A stretch of 64,000 nt of DNA from Polytrichum commune (lineage: Eukaryota > Streptophyta > Polytrichopsida > Polytrichales > Polytrichaceae): contig OX485807.1 of NCBI GenBank assembly GCA_950295325.1, positions 42,004,440-42,068,439 on the forward strand. Reading direction: 5' to 3'. Below, in pieces: positions 10,907-23,879 of this stretch. The position numbers and the translations under genes are program-made. Every line of letters begins with the position of its first letter. Position 1 is the first letter of the stretch. A model generated the notes under the pieces. That model was not told where the DNA came from. It saw only the letters and a program-made list of their open reading frames with translations, and searched no databases.

Positions 10907-13354
10907 ATGGTGGTATTGACTTCCGTGATGGCGCCGATCATCCCCGTGCCGCTGCATGCCGTCGCACCCCAGGTGCAAGCGCAGAAAAGTCCCACGCCCT
11001 CCTCGATTTGCAAGCTGAGCCCGCGGGCAATGGCGTCCACTGCGGCCAAACCCGAGAATGGGAATAACAGCAGCAACAACAACAACAACAACAACCTTAA
11101 CAACAACGGCGTTCCCAAGATGGAACCCTTCAGCCGTAGTCGCATCAGTCGCCTCATGCGGGAGCCGTCTCTGTTGGAGAAGGCCGAGCATGCCCTGGGG
11201 GGTATGTATTATACACACCTCTCCCGACATTCTTGTGTCGAAACTAAGCTTAACCACATGCATAAAGATTGACGATTCGTCATATTCCATTCTGAATCTT
11301 GTCTTTTGTGGAGGAAGCCAACAATTTCTCAAATTAAGACCGATGTTGCGTAGTTTCTTGCATAAATTGCGTTTGGTGCACCCTAAGTAGTACCTTCTTT
11401 GTGGTGTTCTTCCATCTTTCTTATACAGTGCATTTGTTGGTCATCACCTCACCAAGTGTTGGCCATCCATAATCATGTTAACAGCAATGACAATATCATT
11501 AAAGTATTCCCATGTCCACACCTCTTGGTAGAAGTGTGACTTAATCTGGTCGTTCCGTGCACATGTAGATAGATGCCTCCTTATGTTGAGATAAAACTTG
11601 AGACTTCACAGTAAGGGCTAAAATGATAACTCAGCACTAAGTGGTATTTTACCTGTTCCCTTAACATCAAGCGAACACATAATTATATGCTCCAGAAGGT
11701 GTGGGCGTGACGTTGTGTTTATTTGTTATTTTCTAACATTGTGTTACCATTGACTTACCACTCGGGTGTGGCCGGACCCTTAGGGTTGAGACAGACACGT
11801 TGATGTTAACAATCTTGAGATGGTGGACATATGCAGATAGGTGCTCACAGTTGGAAGGCGATGAGGCCTATCGTTGCTGGGAGGCTCTCTTCGAGTTTGA
11901 AAATATCAAGGTATTTTCTTGCTTTCCGGACACCTTTTCTTGTGCAGAGAATTTCAATACAGGCATATTCACTTAAGCTTCTCGAAATTGCTCCGTCTAG
12001 CCAAGATAACCCTATCAATAGCCTTTTGGATTGGCGAGCGGCTTAGCATTAGGTGTAACATGCAGTCTTTGTTACCATGCTCTGCCATAGAACCTTAGAT
12101 TCGATTGTTTCTGCTGTGGCAGTAACAACTGAGGTGTAATGCATCTGTCTTAAATAAGGAGCAAATTCTTAGAACATGTTGCAGTTTATAAGGCCCCCTT
12201 TACAATAGAGAGGTAGATAGCTCAAAGAGCCTTCTCATTATCTACACTTGAGCTTTCACCTTGAAAGCTTGTCCTTTTTACAGGACTCACAATGCACAAC
12301 ACATAGATGGAGCGTTGATGGTTCCCATGTGCAACATCCATGACAAGCTCTTGACAATCTTTTGTCAATATGTGAAGCTTGGTGATTGGTGCCATGGGGT
12401 GCAACATCATCTTGCTCCTTGATTTGTTTTCTCCTCTGTTGCTTTTGCTCTGTACACATGCCTGGTCATGTGGTGGCAGTAGCTTCCTAGCCAGCTGCCT
12501 TGCATGGACACATTGATTAGGAAAATCTAGGAGATCATTGATGCCATGCATTGTCCTTTTGCATGCATTTCGTGTAGGGTTGACAGAATAGAATTGTGTG
12601 CAGAAATCATATGAGGTGGAATGTGAGACAGCTGTTACTGGTGATCGCCCAAATGCCTGCCGCCCTTTAGAAAGATTTGAGAACCTTGTCAGACAATCAG
12701 GTCAAATTTTTCCCAAATTTGTGGTGAAATGTAATGCCTGTTGTGAACTTTCGGAAGTCATGTTATAATCGTAGTTTTTGTGGTGAAGCATCAAGCTCAC
12801 ACAAAGTTCTTGGACTAGGATATGACACCAAGTTCTATAACTAAGTCTTGAACCCTTTCAAGTAACTAAGTTAGGATTACTTCCATTAGAATGTGCTTGA
12901 AGGTGCACAAATCCTTAACCATGGTCCTCTGTAATTTATTTATAGCATTGCTTGACCTGAACCACAATGTGAAGTCTCTACTACCAATGTGAAGCCTAGG
13001 CAGCCAGTTTTTTTTATCTGAGACATGATGTACATGAGGCATTGGAAATGAGGATTTTACGTTGCTAACAATCCTCACCTGGTTGAGCCTGATGCAGGTG
13101 GTGTATCGGGTCTGATAGACAATGTCCGAATGGTGGCCAGAAATGCAAAGATTCACCAACAACCCTTAGAGGTTCCTGTGCCTGAAAGGCCTATATTCCC
13201 AGAAGATGGAGGCATACCTGCCCCAGCCACTAAGGGCTCCGAAAAGGATCAGGACATGGGAATTTTGCCGGAATCGGACCTTACACGCATGCTCCGGCAC
13301 CGGGGCCAAGCGCCAGCATGGTTCACACATCCTCCTGATCATGAATCTGATTAA
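10907..13354 (+). CDS. CCG-binding protein 1 (MEE14)-like protein
   Basis: Four exons join in frame: 10907-11201, 11837-11910, 12604-12700 and 13098-13354 (240 residues). The core LLEKAEHALG/DRCSQLEGDEAYRCWEALFE, then RFENLVRQSGGVSGLI, then the C-terminal LRHRGQAPAWFTHPPDHESD follows the pattern I recall for Arabidopsis CBP1/MEE14. That protein links the central-cell regulator CCG to Mediator and RNA polymerase II during pollen-tube attraction. The N-terminal 80 residues are low complexity and include an Asn run encoded by an AAC repeat. The start follows the GA tract. In-frame ATGs at 10928 and 11030 are alternatives. Antisense frames over exon 1 are shadows. The family call is by memory of motifs, and function in this plant is unknown. 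Confidence 0.82.
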
Positions 13355-14866
13355 CAGGAACTGGAGCTTTGCGTTCTCAAGCAAGTCTGCTGGAATGTCA
13401 GTAAGTTACGACAGAGAGGTTGATAGCTTTGGGAGAAGGTGTATATTGGAAGTTTGAGAGATTTGTGATGTGTGTAGATCTAAATTCCTATACCTATGTA
13501 CCTGGTGTAATGGTTTTTACTATTCCCCAGATCCTGCTATGATCTATTTCAGTTGTGGAAGTCCGTTGAGCTGAGGAAGAATTTATGCAAGAATTGTTGA
13601 GAGGCTTATGAAGGCAAGTGGGTGCTGATTTACTACGACCTCTGTGTGTCGCATGTACATTTTTGAGAGTCATTCAAAGGCTCTTTCTACAATTGTTAAT
13701 AATATGTATTTACTACTTATGCATTCTGTATGACCAGCTTCTACTCATTGAGTGTCATACAATTCTGAATTTTGGTGACTGCGGTTTTCTCTGATCGAGG
13801 TACTTTACTCAGCTGTTTACAGTGAAACTAGAGGAATTGCATAGTTGATGCGTGATGTTCCATGGCAATGGGATCTTAAAGAAGGGTGGACATGTTTCAA
13901 GGTTTTCACTTTTCATCCATAGATTTTCTTTGCAATCTTTTATACTGTGGTAGACATTGTTCCCCATCCCATTTGTTTTCCCATTCCAGCTAATTACACA
14001 TCTCAGTGTAGTTATCGAGACATGGTGACCCTTGATAATGATTCGCTACATATATATGCTTCAATTTCCATGATTTCCTCCAGTTGCAGATATGCTGTGA
14101 GATACCCTGTGGAGTATCTGCCACCACATACAGAGTACCAACTACACAGTTTATGGTACTTAGTGTCACATGTGTGATAGTGTCGCTTATCCTATATTTT
14201 GCTGAGTCTGCTAGGTTGCATTGATGATTTAAAACTTCACCATAAGTGTCACCCATGACACTTGGCATTCAATTAGTGCACTTTGTAATATCTTGGCATG
14301 ACTATGTTCAATAGTGTTATGAGGTGCACGCCTATGTTCCACAATGGTCTATACGTTGACTAAAGTGTACACAAATGGCACTCGGCAGTAGTATGCTCAA
14401 GAATATGCTCCCCTTGTATATTAAAACCCAAGACTATCATCTAACGTACCCAATGTGCTACTCTAAATGTCATAATGGAGATATTTTTTCACTTAAAAGA
14501 AGTTACTTGCGTTGATGAATGGCTTCATATTGGCAATTAGCACACGTGGCACTTTGAGATCACTAGGCATCTAGTTTAGGCCCTCTGCAAATAGTGTATG
14601 TGACATTAAATTCCACAAATGGTGTTCTAACTTGTAATGTTTTCCAAAGCATATCCTTTTAGAACAATTTCCAATGATATTGGTTGATGCAAATTATGTG
14701 ACAAAATTTAATTTTGAGCATTTGAATAGCCTAGGGACCATACCAGAGCAACAATTAGCCAGTCATTTCTAAACAAGCAAGGTGTCTTCGATGCTTCAAT
14801 ATACAAGATTGGGCAACTAGAGTAGAGGCGCCTATAATCAATCACTTAAGAGATTTTGCGCTAGTT
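13355..14866. other. Gene-free stretch with repeat fragments
   Basis: The block 14393-14590 is similar to 49110-49290 (shared 'tacccaatgtgct' and 'gcatctagttta' blocks). The block 14814-14860 matches the terminal 45 bp of the element at 45336 and 50558 ('agagtagaggcgcct'). No gene is visible. Confidence 0.55.
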
Positions 14867-16115
14867 TTGGAGAAGTATAAGGCATTGCAAAATGTTCAAG
14901 CATTAACTCAAGTCATTTTAGACCAAATTTACAAAATGGCTTTCAAAAAGTACCGCATGATGATTCGATATAAGAAACTCTCTTACTTGGAGCGCAAACA
15001 AAAGGAACTACATCTTCTACTCAAAAGTGACCCAAAATTATTTTGGAAGAGCTTTGAAGAAAAAGATGATTCCACCCTCCCATTTACGGCACAAGAAGCG
15101 GTAGATTATTGCACAAAACTATACACCTCAAGACAAAAGAATTAATGATCACTTTGTTCCAACTATTTAGCTTTCAAATGTTCTTATACAGGGGGAATAT
15201 GGGTCCATGTGAAAGACTTAGCAATCCATAAGGCCGGGGATATCCATGGGATATAACTTGAGCTTCTAAAATAAGTTGCAAATGACCTATGTGAACCAAT
15301 AACAAAGCTAAATAATTTGGTGGCTAAATAGGGTTTCCTGGCCTCATGGATTATCAACATCATTCAAATGATCTTCAAATCTTGTGAAAGACGCTCCACG
15401 GAGAACTATAGGACTATAATGCTAGGAACAATATTTGGCAAGCTTTATGGCTCTATTTCAGCAAGAAAAAAATTAATCAATGGACAGAATTGAAAGGGGT
15501 TAGGGCAAGAGGACAAGCATGTTCCACGGCAAGTAGATCTACTTTGGACCACATCCTTACATTACGTACTTTAATCAAACAAGAGATATTTGCAGGTCGA
15601 TGTCTCTATTCTTGCTTTGTGGATTTCAAGAAAGTTTTTAACATAGTCCCGCGTGACGAGCTTCAAGAACACCTCCAATGATTAGGGGTACCACCATTTG
15701 CAAGAGGTTGTAAAAGCCGTATACATCGCAGTCTATGCAAAAGTTCAAATAAATGATGACACATATGGTGAAGTAATGTCCGACATGACATTAAACAAGC
15801 ATGTCCCCTCTCCGCCACACTATTTGACTTGTACATGATGAACTTGAAACATATTTGGCCAAGACCAATGGGGATTCTTTGTGCTTATTTAGCATGGTGG
15901 TTGGCATTATTCTTTATGTTGACGATGTGGTTCCACTCTCTAGATCAAGTGCGAGCCTGCAAAGACTTTTGAGCAAACTATATGAGTTTTGCACTTATTC
16001 TAGCCTTGAAGTCAATCTAGTCATGATATTTGGCCACACCAAAAGGAAATTAAACCAAGAGGTATTTTACTTAGACAATGATCAAATTGAGATCACTTAC
16101 GATAACAAATATTAT
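14867..16115 (+). pseudogene. Degenerate LINE-type reverse transcriptase
   Basis: Fragments of a non-LTR reverse transcriptase follow one another in different frames. A linker with KSDPKLFWKSFEEK comes first (14867-15145). Next is RT block 2 with STLDHILTLRTLI and FVDFKKVFNIVPRDEL (15490-15681). Then comes the catalytic box YVDD in IILYVDDVVPLSR near 15915, followed by LEVNLVMIFGHTKRKL. Frameshifts and stops separate the pieces, so the element is dead. The sequence after about 16115 no longer reads as RT. Confidence 0.85.
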
Positions 16116-18170
16116 CTCGCACATCTCCATGAGGAGTGCCTGCAACACGATAGGCACAAAGGAGACCCTGGAGTGACACCCGAGAGTTATACCACAATAG
16201 GTGAGAGGGCCCAAGTGATCCTAGTGTGGGTGAGGGCCCCAGGCGTTGAGAACGCCTCCCACCCACGAAGACTAGGAGTCACGAGGGTAAGGCCATGAGC
16301 ATTGAGTAACTTATGGTGTCCAAAATCTAGAATGCTCAAGAACTCCCAAATATGAGGTGTGAGTAAGGAGATATGGCAATTTGAGTGAGGCGCTCCTTCA
16401 TGTAAGTCACACTAAATGTTAGCCCCTTGAAAGCTCCTCATTATGGCATCTTCAAAGTTGGGACTACTTTATGTTAATTATCTTAAACCTTGGTTTAGGC
16501 TCTAAAACCCAAGGCTTCATCTAGTTTACTTTACGGATAACTCTATTGTTGAAACAATGATATTATATAATCAGAGAAGGTTTGTTGACATGGTTGTTTG
16601 CTTATACGGGTGGGAGCTTGGCACGGTCTTTTGACCATAAAATGGATAGAATCTAGGAATGGGCCACAAGCCGGCCTGCTACCCCTCTCTAATATAAATA
16701 CATGATTTCATTTGAGTTGGAGGAGTGTCCATTTAGACTAGCTTGCCAATGGGATCTTTCATTTGGGAAAATGCCCCTAAATTCATCACAGAAGTGAGGT
16801 CGCATTTTAGGTGGGCAAAGTACAAAGAGTAGGTTGACTTAATGGCTAGACCCTCCTATATGGAAACGAAGTTTTGTTGATATCAAAAGGATCATGGGTC
16901 AATGTGGGCCTAAAATCTTGGGGGTTCGTTGAAAAAAAATACACCTAGAAAACTTACTTGAAGATAATTAAAATATATTACTAAAATATAGGGTGTATCT
17001 TACTCTTTGAAGATAATTATTATATTGAAGTTATAGTAACATAGCATCATGGAATAAATACCATAGAAAGACTTATATGTAGCATAGGGTCTATAAAAAT
17101 CTAGACCATTAACCTTCTTCTTTTTCTAAGATGAGGTAAACATGAAAGTTATAATATCTAAAAATAATAAGATGTGTATGACATGTAAAACATGATTTTT
17201 GTGGAAAAATCAACAAAATGTATTGGCAAGTTTTTTTTTAAAAAAAATAAAAATCTACAACACATATGTTCCTTTGCCAACACAAAGAACACCCATGTAA
17301 TACAATAAGTGCGCGTTTCCATAATACAATGTTTCCCTATGTACAATTTTCGGGTGGACAGAAAAGAAGGATATAAGTACAAGGTTATAACTAAGAAATA
17401 GCATATTGTATGTATAGCATTATGTATGTATGTATGTATATAATACCATACCGTATGTTAATGAGGAAAAAAAATTGTTGGAAATGGACCTCTAATATTT
17501 GTATGCTAAAAACCCTCATCATTGCTTGATAAAGTCATGAAGACTCTTTCATCCATAAAATGTAGCATGTACAAATAGGTTTCTACCTTGTATTTTATTG
17601 TAGAGCTAACACATTTATGTTTCCAAGTCTACCATAATTAACACTTACTCTTAACCCACCACCATGTTGAAATCAAATCCCAAACCCTAGGTGGCTAGGT
17701 CAATGACATGCAATGATGGTAAATAAACCTTTGGTAGAGTAGATGTAATATTGTGGCCAAATCAACATCTAAATTGGGGTCAACGACCGCAAATTAATAT
17801 AGTGCGATTAATTCAGGGCGAATCATCAACAAACCTAATTGGGGGGGGGGGCAGTTTTTACCGCCTCGCCTTTGGGTGCATGATGGGAAACGAAATTTGT
17901 ATGAAACCATGGCCAAACTCAAGATGCAATGTGACATACAAGAATGCAACAACCACGTAGATTTCAAGGATGGCTTCACTTCAAGGGTCCAAGACCAAGA
18001 AACTTTGGAATCAAGCAATCCTATCAATCAAGAACAAAAACTGGACCCAAGAAGTTTACGAGGCTAAACTTCAAACTATGAAAGAGTGAAGATTGTGACT
18101 ATAATAGGATATCACTTCCCTACCAAACATCGATAGTCCCCACTCAAGACAATATTCTTAGTATGAGAAA
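16116..18170. other. Gene-free stretch
   Basis: No supported gene or element ends. A run of ten G occurs near 17840. Confidence 0.5.
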
Positions 18171-18376
18171 CTACACTAACTACTATATTTAATGTCACAT
18201 ACTATTTGGTATTACACAATGCTGTACCTTTTTACCATTGATTTTATTATTTCATACCAAGTAAAGTTGTAAGTGTTCTATAGTGTCCAAGCAACCAATT
18301 TAACATTTGTTGGTGAATAATGAGATATCCACCAAATAGTAAGTGACACTAAATAACATATTTAATGTAGTCTTCA
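18171..18376. mobile_element. Small TIR element, CACTA-like ends, copy 1
   Basis: Inverted ends carry 'tttaatgtcac..actatttggt' at the left and 'accaaatagtaagtgacac' at the right. The interior is similar to 26008-26251 (shared 'gttctatag.gtcca' and 'caaccaattt'). The terminal motif in the second copy reads CACTACATTGTTTATGG inward. It has no coding capacity. Confidence 0.65.
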
Positions 18377-18814
18377 AGCTTGGGTCCAATCTTGATTCCT
18401 AAGGTGCGATCTCATAGGGGTGTGTTTTGGACCCCAATTTTCTTGGACCCCACACCCTTATGAAAAACCCTATGTAAGTGAAACCCGAGAGGAGAATAAG
18501 GAAGGCATTGCCATGTGGCTTGTTAAGCTGAAAGCATTCGGGCTCTGCCATGTGTCTTGTCAAGAGCCACATATTAGCTTACGTTATAAGTGGCACTATT
18601 TATAATTATAACTTAGTGAAGAGCTTCACCATCTTGAAGCGACCCGCTTCAAATCATAATCAATTTTATGGCATTCGACGTTGGTCATTCAACTTGTTTG
18701 AAGTAAGTTGCACAAAGTATTGTATGGCACTCCGTCATTGTGGCAACTTTTCTAATGACACTTCTTATAGTCCCATGCTTAGATCACATCTTCATTCAGC
18801 TAGGTCCTACACCT

Positions 18815-18965
18815 CCTTCACTTGGGAACCAATGTGACAATACCTGGTCACTTAAGCCATTAAGCTCCTTTGGCATGTGAAGGAACTCCATCAATTAACT
18901 TGAGAATAATGAAAGTGATGTCAACTTGAGTAAATGTGATTTTGACCGGGTATTGTCTGCATCCT
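18815..18965. repeat. Fragment related to the interior of the 24074-24412 foldback element
   Basis: The sequence shares 'gacaatacc.ggtcact' and 'aaagtgatgtcaacttga' with 24188-24300. The long outer arms of that element are absent here. Confidence 0.7.
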
Positions 18966-19049
18966 AATAACTATGCCATAAAATATTGACATGGACGATT
19001 GGAATTTGGATGACAAATCAGTTAATAACTGACAGTTATCGCAACATTG

Positions 19050-19200
19050 TGAATCTATAATGCCCAAAAAATTTTATAGGGAATGACAAATAATGCTAGA
19101 TTTACATTTAGTGTTGGTGACACTACATGGGACAATTTACAATTAGTATGAAGCAAGATGCATAGAATTGGTGACACTAAGTACAATACTTAGTGTAGTG
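19050..19200. repeat. Fragment with a CACTA-like end
   Basis: The right edge reads 'gacactaag..aatacttagtgtagtg', the inverse of a CACTACACTAAG terminus. It resembles the ends of the elements at 18171 and 26008. The left end is unclear. Confidence 0.5.
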
Positions 19201-21389
19201 ATTTCTTTTGCCACCTATTCTTCATACATTGGTTGGAAGCCACTTGAATCTCATCATCTAGAAGTTTTAGTTCTGCATTCCCAAAGATGAATGAGGAAGC
19301 ACCCTTGCAACACAAACTCTTCTTCACAAGTAGCGTGCTCGGACCACGTGACTCTCAAATGTGAACTTGCCCTTCAAAGAATGTATTGTTTTTTGGAGCT
19401 TTGCACAAAGTTATGCAAGGTTCTTTTTCTTCCCAAGAGTGTCGAAGTGAAATCCTACATAAACAATGCTCTTTAGAATTTCATATAGTGAGAGTACCTC
19501 TCAATTATCCATGTTAAAAATACATGTCTTCTATAGTTTTGTGATCGAACCATTTCAAATGTGCCCATTCAATCAATTTGGGGTTGTGAAGCTAATTTTA
19601 GTATCGAATCATCTAAAATGCGTAATTTATTGTCTTTAAGTTTGAATTGAATCATAATCCATTTCAACATTCAATCTTAAGTTTAGAACTATCGCAAATG
19701 ATACATCTCTTCAAGAATTCCTCTCAAGTGTGAATTAGGAGGTTTTGTGAGTTTAGCTAGTTTTGGGGATTGGAAGTCTAGATACAATGGGGTCACAAAT
19801 CCGAGATGTCCACCCAGATATGCTATACAACTTATTCTAAATTTATGTTTTTTTCATTCGAGTTGCGCTAGTTTTAGATCCATTAGTGTTGGCAACATTA
19901 AGATCAAAGCATGATCACTTGGATAAAAATTTGATCAACATGCAAAATTGGTTCTCCAAGATTATTGTTTAAAAAAAGAAGAAAAGATTGGCCTAGTTTT
20001 TATATGACTTGTAAAAAAACAAAAAATGTAGGCATTTATACATAATCTTTTGTATTTATGTGACCAATCAAGATGCCAAGTCTGAATAAAGGGTCGTTAT
20101 TAAAGCTTCAATAGCATGTTGACAAGTTACTATTATAACTATATGATATAATATTTAAACTTATAATATGAAATAATTTGTAAAATAGTATAAATATAAT
20201 ATGTATTGTGAAGGGCTTTTAGAAAAGTGGAAACTTCGCATGAAGTGCACTTTCGTTGGTGCCCTTTAACATTAAAATCTTGCATATGAAGGCTTTAAAC
20301 CCTAAACACTATTTACTTGGTATCCCACTTTGTTGGATCATGGTTGGGGGCGGGGGGTTTTGAGGAAGCAAATAGTCATTTATTTTCTATAAGGTTACAT
20401 AATCAATCCAAAAGAACTAGTTGAGATTGAAGGCGTCATGCATGGTCTCCCATAATTCTCTCATGCCCGTATCCTCAAAGAAACGGTCATCATAAATGTT
20501 GCTAGAAGTAAATATGCTTTCTACATTGGCCATGAAGAAGTTCAATCAGTCTTCTCATCCACAAAGAAAGGCATGGGCATCGGCCAAGTGTAAAGCTAAA
20601 TTGGACCATATCATTATTCTTGGCCAAGTGATGCTCTAACCAAGTGGTCCCTTGCTTCATCTTGATGTAAACCACCTTTGAGGGCTAGTTTGTGGCCATT
20701 TCCAAAGCCATCCATACATGGTTGGTATTCACCATCCAATTCATCTCCATGGGTTTAGGACCACTTCACTTAGTCTATTATGGATTAGGATTTAAAGCAA
20801 ACATGGACAACGGTCCTATCCATATTTTGTAATACATTTGAGAGTATTTTTGCACAGTTGAGACATTTACATTGCAAAATAAACTATTCAGAGGAGAAAC
20901 CAGAAAAATGTGATGAAAATCCCAATCATACATACTTTGAAAATCAATATGGACAAATACTCCCTCTAGATTTTCACAAATATTATAATGTGCATGCAAC
21001 GAGCATATGCTACATTAGGAGATGCAATCCACATCTAGGATTAGTTCTTATCATTTCCATCATAGGGTCCACTAAGAAAAGGGCACATATACAATTTCAT
21101 TATGACATCCATAATATATCCATAAGTCAAGATTTACCGAAACCATAATTTTATACTCTCTTTTTTGGAGACATGAGGTCAACAAACCAACATCAAAATG
21201 CACTAAGAACCAAAGGAAGACACTTCGAAGGGAGGCAGGGCCCCTTGGACACGCCACACCGCCACATAAAAGTAACAAGGAACCAAGGCACCTCGACCCC
21301 ACCAAGCCACCAAACGAAGGACGACCCCCAAGCCACTATGTAACAAGTGTCCTAGCAACCTAAGTACATCGCCGTTTCCCAATTCCAAG
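19201..21389. other. Gene-free stretch
   Basis: No gene, RNA gene or complete element is visible. A short G run occurs near 20350. Confidence 0.5.
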
Positions 21390-21990
21390 TGTCTTTCAAT
21401 CTATCCCGTCTACAAAGGACTTGCCTATCCCCCAAGTTTGGTCAAAGCCTTTAAGAAAGGCTTCGGCCGAGTAGGCACTAATCTTAACAAATTTAATGAC
21501 CATGGCCCAAACCATTTTGGCATACATGATAAGGTCATCCCAAATGAGATGCTTCAACTTTGGACTCACACCATTGTTCACAGTTGAATACCATGTCATT
21601 GCGCTCAATCCAAACTCTCCAAAGAGTAACGCCTCAGAGGAGGTGCCACGTCTTAATTTTGTTTAGCAAACTTCTTAGGGATCCTCTCCCAAAAAAGGGT
21701 TTGTTTCCAATTGAAACTAACATAATTGCCAGTTCTCACCTCACAAAGTTCATGCATAATGGTTGTAGCCCATCTTCATGCTCTTTGGGCTTGAATGCAA
21801 TCCCAAAATTTGTCCTTAGTCGAGTTTGCTCATATTAGGAAGGCAAAAAACACATTGCTTAGAGATAGAAGTTGAAGCAATCTACGCCCTCCATTCATTG
21901 ACTGCAATCACTTTGTGCCAAATGGATCACATCGATGCGGTTTTCTGGTTGGAGTGGGCAAGGTCCCACACATGTGACCGGTAAAAATGG
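21390..21990 (-). pseudogene. LINE C-terminal fragment (reverse-transcriptase zinc-binding region)
   Basis: On the minus strand, pieces in different frames read WHKVIAVNEWRA, then ISKQCVFCLPNMS, then LWRVWIERNDMVFNCEQW, then LKHLIWDDLIMYAKMVW. This order (W..I, C..C, WIERN..VF, IWDDL) is that of the zf-RVT tail of plant LINEs. Several frameshifts are needed to connect the pieces. The 286-residue frame on the plus strand at 21987-22847 overlies adjacent sequence and has no recognisable family. Confidence 0.72.
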
Positions 21991-21999
21991 TAATTACCC

Positions 22000-23590
22000 G
22001 GGAGATAGCCTTGCCATTTATCCGCCACCCGAGTCATGCCAAGAACCATGTTGATAACAAAGTATTTTCTAGATTTCGTGTTGTAATTAAGGAAGCAATA
22101 GCCCTCAACCCATCACCACCAGTCCAGATCCCAACGAAGTGTGGGAGTTTTGCCATAGGAAAACATTATTTTTTATATTTTTTATTGCCCCTAGTAGTAT
22201 GGATGATTTTTACATATGAAAAAAAAACTTGTAAATCCACTAGTGGGGTTCTCCCATTCAATAAAGCGCCCCTTCAAATTTTCTCATTTGGTCTACATAG
22301 GACATTGGGGAGTCAAGACTTGAGAGTAATATTCCACAATCCAAATAACCACCTAGAATTATTCACTTTCCCAAATCTTCATGATTCACAACCCACCAAG
22401 AATGGTCGGAACCTTTCGATTTCACCAATTGTAAGCCACAAGTTTTTGATGAGGAAGATAACTTGGTCTTTCATCTTCTTATGTTTTGGAGAATCGTCGA
22501 GCATTTTGAAACATTCACCATCCCTTCATGCACGATCCCATGTGTCGAACCATCATGGACGTTTGCCAATAAAGTGGCCAAAAAGGTGCCCCCTAACTTG
22601 CGGGAGGGGCTCGACATTCCCAAACGTTGATGTACCGCAAGCAATGTTCAAGATTGAAGTCTTCAATGTCCTTCAAATGCGATTTGGCCCTTCAAATTTA
22701 TACCTCTCTCAAAATAGCTCTTCAAAACGCAATCCCAAATTGAAAATGAAGACATCACTTGAAGTTCTCAATACAATCTGTCCGCCACAAGAACCAACAA
22801 GTGTAGGGCATTGTCACTACAAGAAGTCACTGGAGTTAGATGGTTGATTCCTAATTCTTCACACTGTACTAGAAACATGTACCATATAATTCATGCACAA
22901 GTTTAATATGAATTTTATATTTCATTTCTATATTCTTGGATCGACGTCTTGGATTTGAACCAACTCTTCAACTGAAGGGCTGAAATTTGAGAGCCCTTCG
23001 AAATGAAACTCATATGAGGGCTTCAATCTTGAACACTAACCGTGAGCGAGTTGGGTACAAGTATTAGATGCACACCAAAATTAACTAACTTCAACATAAA
23101 TAGCCCATAATTAGAGGTGTGGCCATTGCCTATATAGGAGTTAAAACAAAATCACGGTTTTTCTAACAACATGTGTCAAGAGAGATGATTAAGTTGTGAC
23201 TCGCATTTTTTTTCTCACCTTTTCATCTACCAATTCTCACTCATGCCTAGTGAACAACTATCATAACCGGTCTCTTGGAAATACATACATTGAAGTGGGT
23301 GGCCAACCTCCTTTCCATCTCCCAACAATTTGTGGAACGGTGGAGCACCTTGGTGTGTGCATTCAAGGACATTGAGTAGATCTCCAACGACCGTTCCAAA
23401 CCTTAGAATGTGTGAGGATGTGCTTTTCTTCAAGGCTTGCCATAAAGCACGTTTCGAAAGAACAACCACATCTAGAGTTCACTCGTGCTCACTTCCAATA
23501 GAAGTTTTACCCTTTTTCCTTTTTTGCCAAAGACATTAAAGGCTCCCTTCTCCGGTGCCCCAAAATCCACTTAATTTGGACTTCCGTTTT
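22000..23590. other. Gene-free stretch, possibly further LINE-derived
   Basis: No gene can be supported. Codon pattern and neighbours suggest decayed transposon sequence upstream of the LINE tail, but I could not recognise RT blocks here. Confidence 0.4.
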
Positions 23591-23879
23591 GCCCTTTTTC
23601 CCCGGTTAAAAGAAAACAAGTCTTCACTGCAACAACTACAAATAAAACACCAAAATGCCCATGCAAACCCTTGCTCACAAGGGAGGACACAACCATGCAT
23701 TGTGAGGCCCAAAAAACTTAAAAGAATTAATGAACCAACGCACGAGAAGCCGAGGTGAAGCCAATCATGGCCCACGAAACAACACCAAGCACCCTATTCT
23801 TTGATTAAAAATGAAACCAATGCGCAAGAAATGACACCAAACAAGAGGAGAGAATTTCACTCGTAACCACACACAACGT

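Noticed and set aside
10730-11332. Long minus-strand frames of about 184 and 200 residues over CBP1 exon 1
   Set aside because: They arise from the GA tract and AAC repeat read in antisense. The plus-strand exons have matching splice phases and family motifs.
21987-22847. 286-residue open frame on the plus strand
   Set aside because: It shows no domain, has odd composition and lies next to a minus-strand LINE remnant, so it is likely a chance antisense frame.
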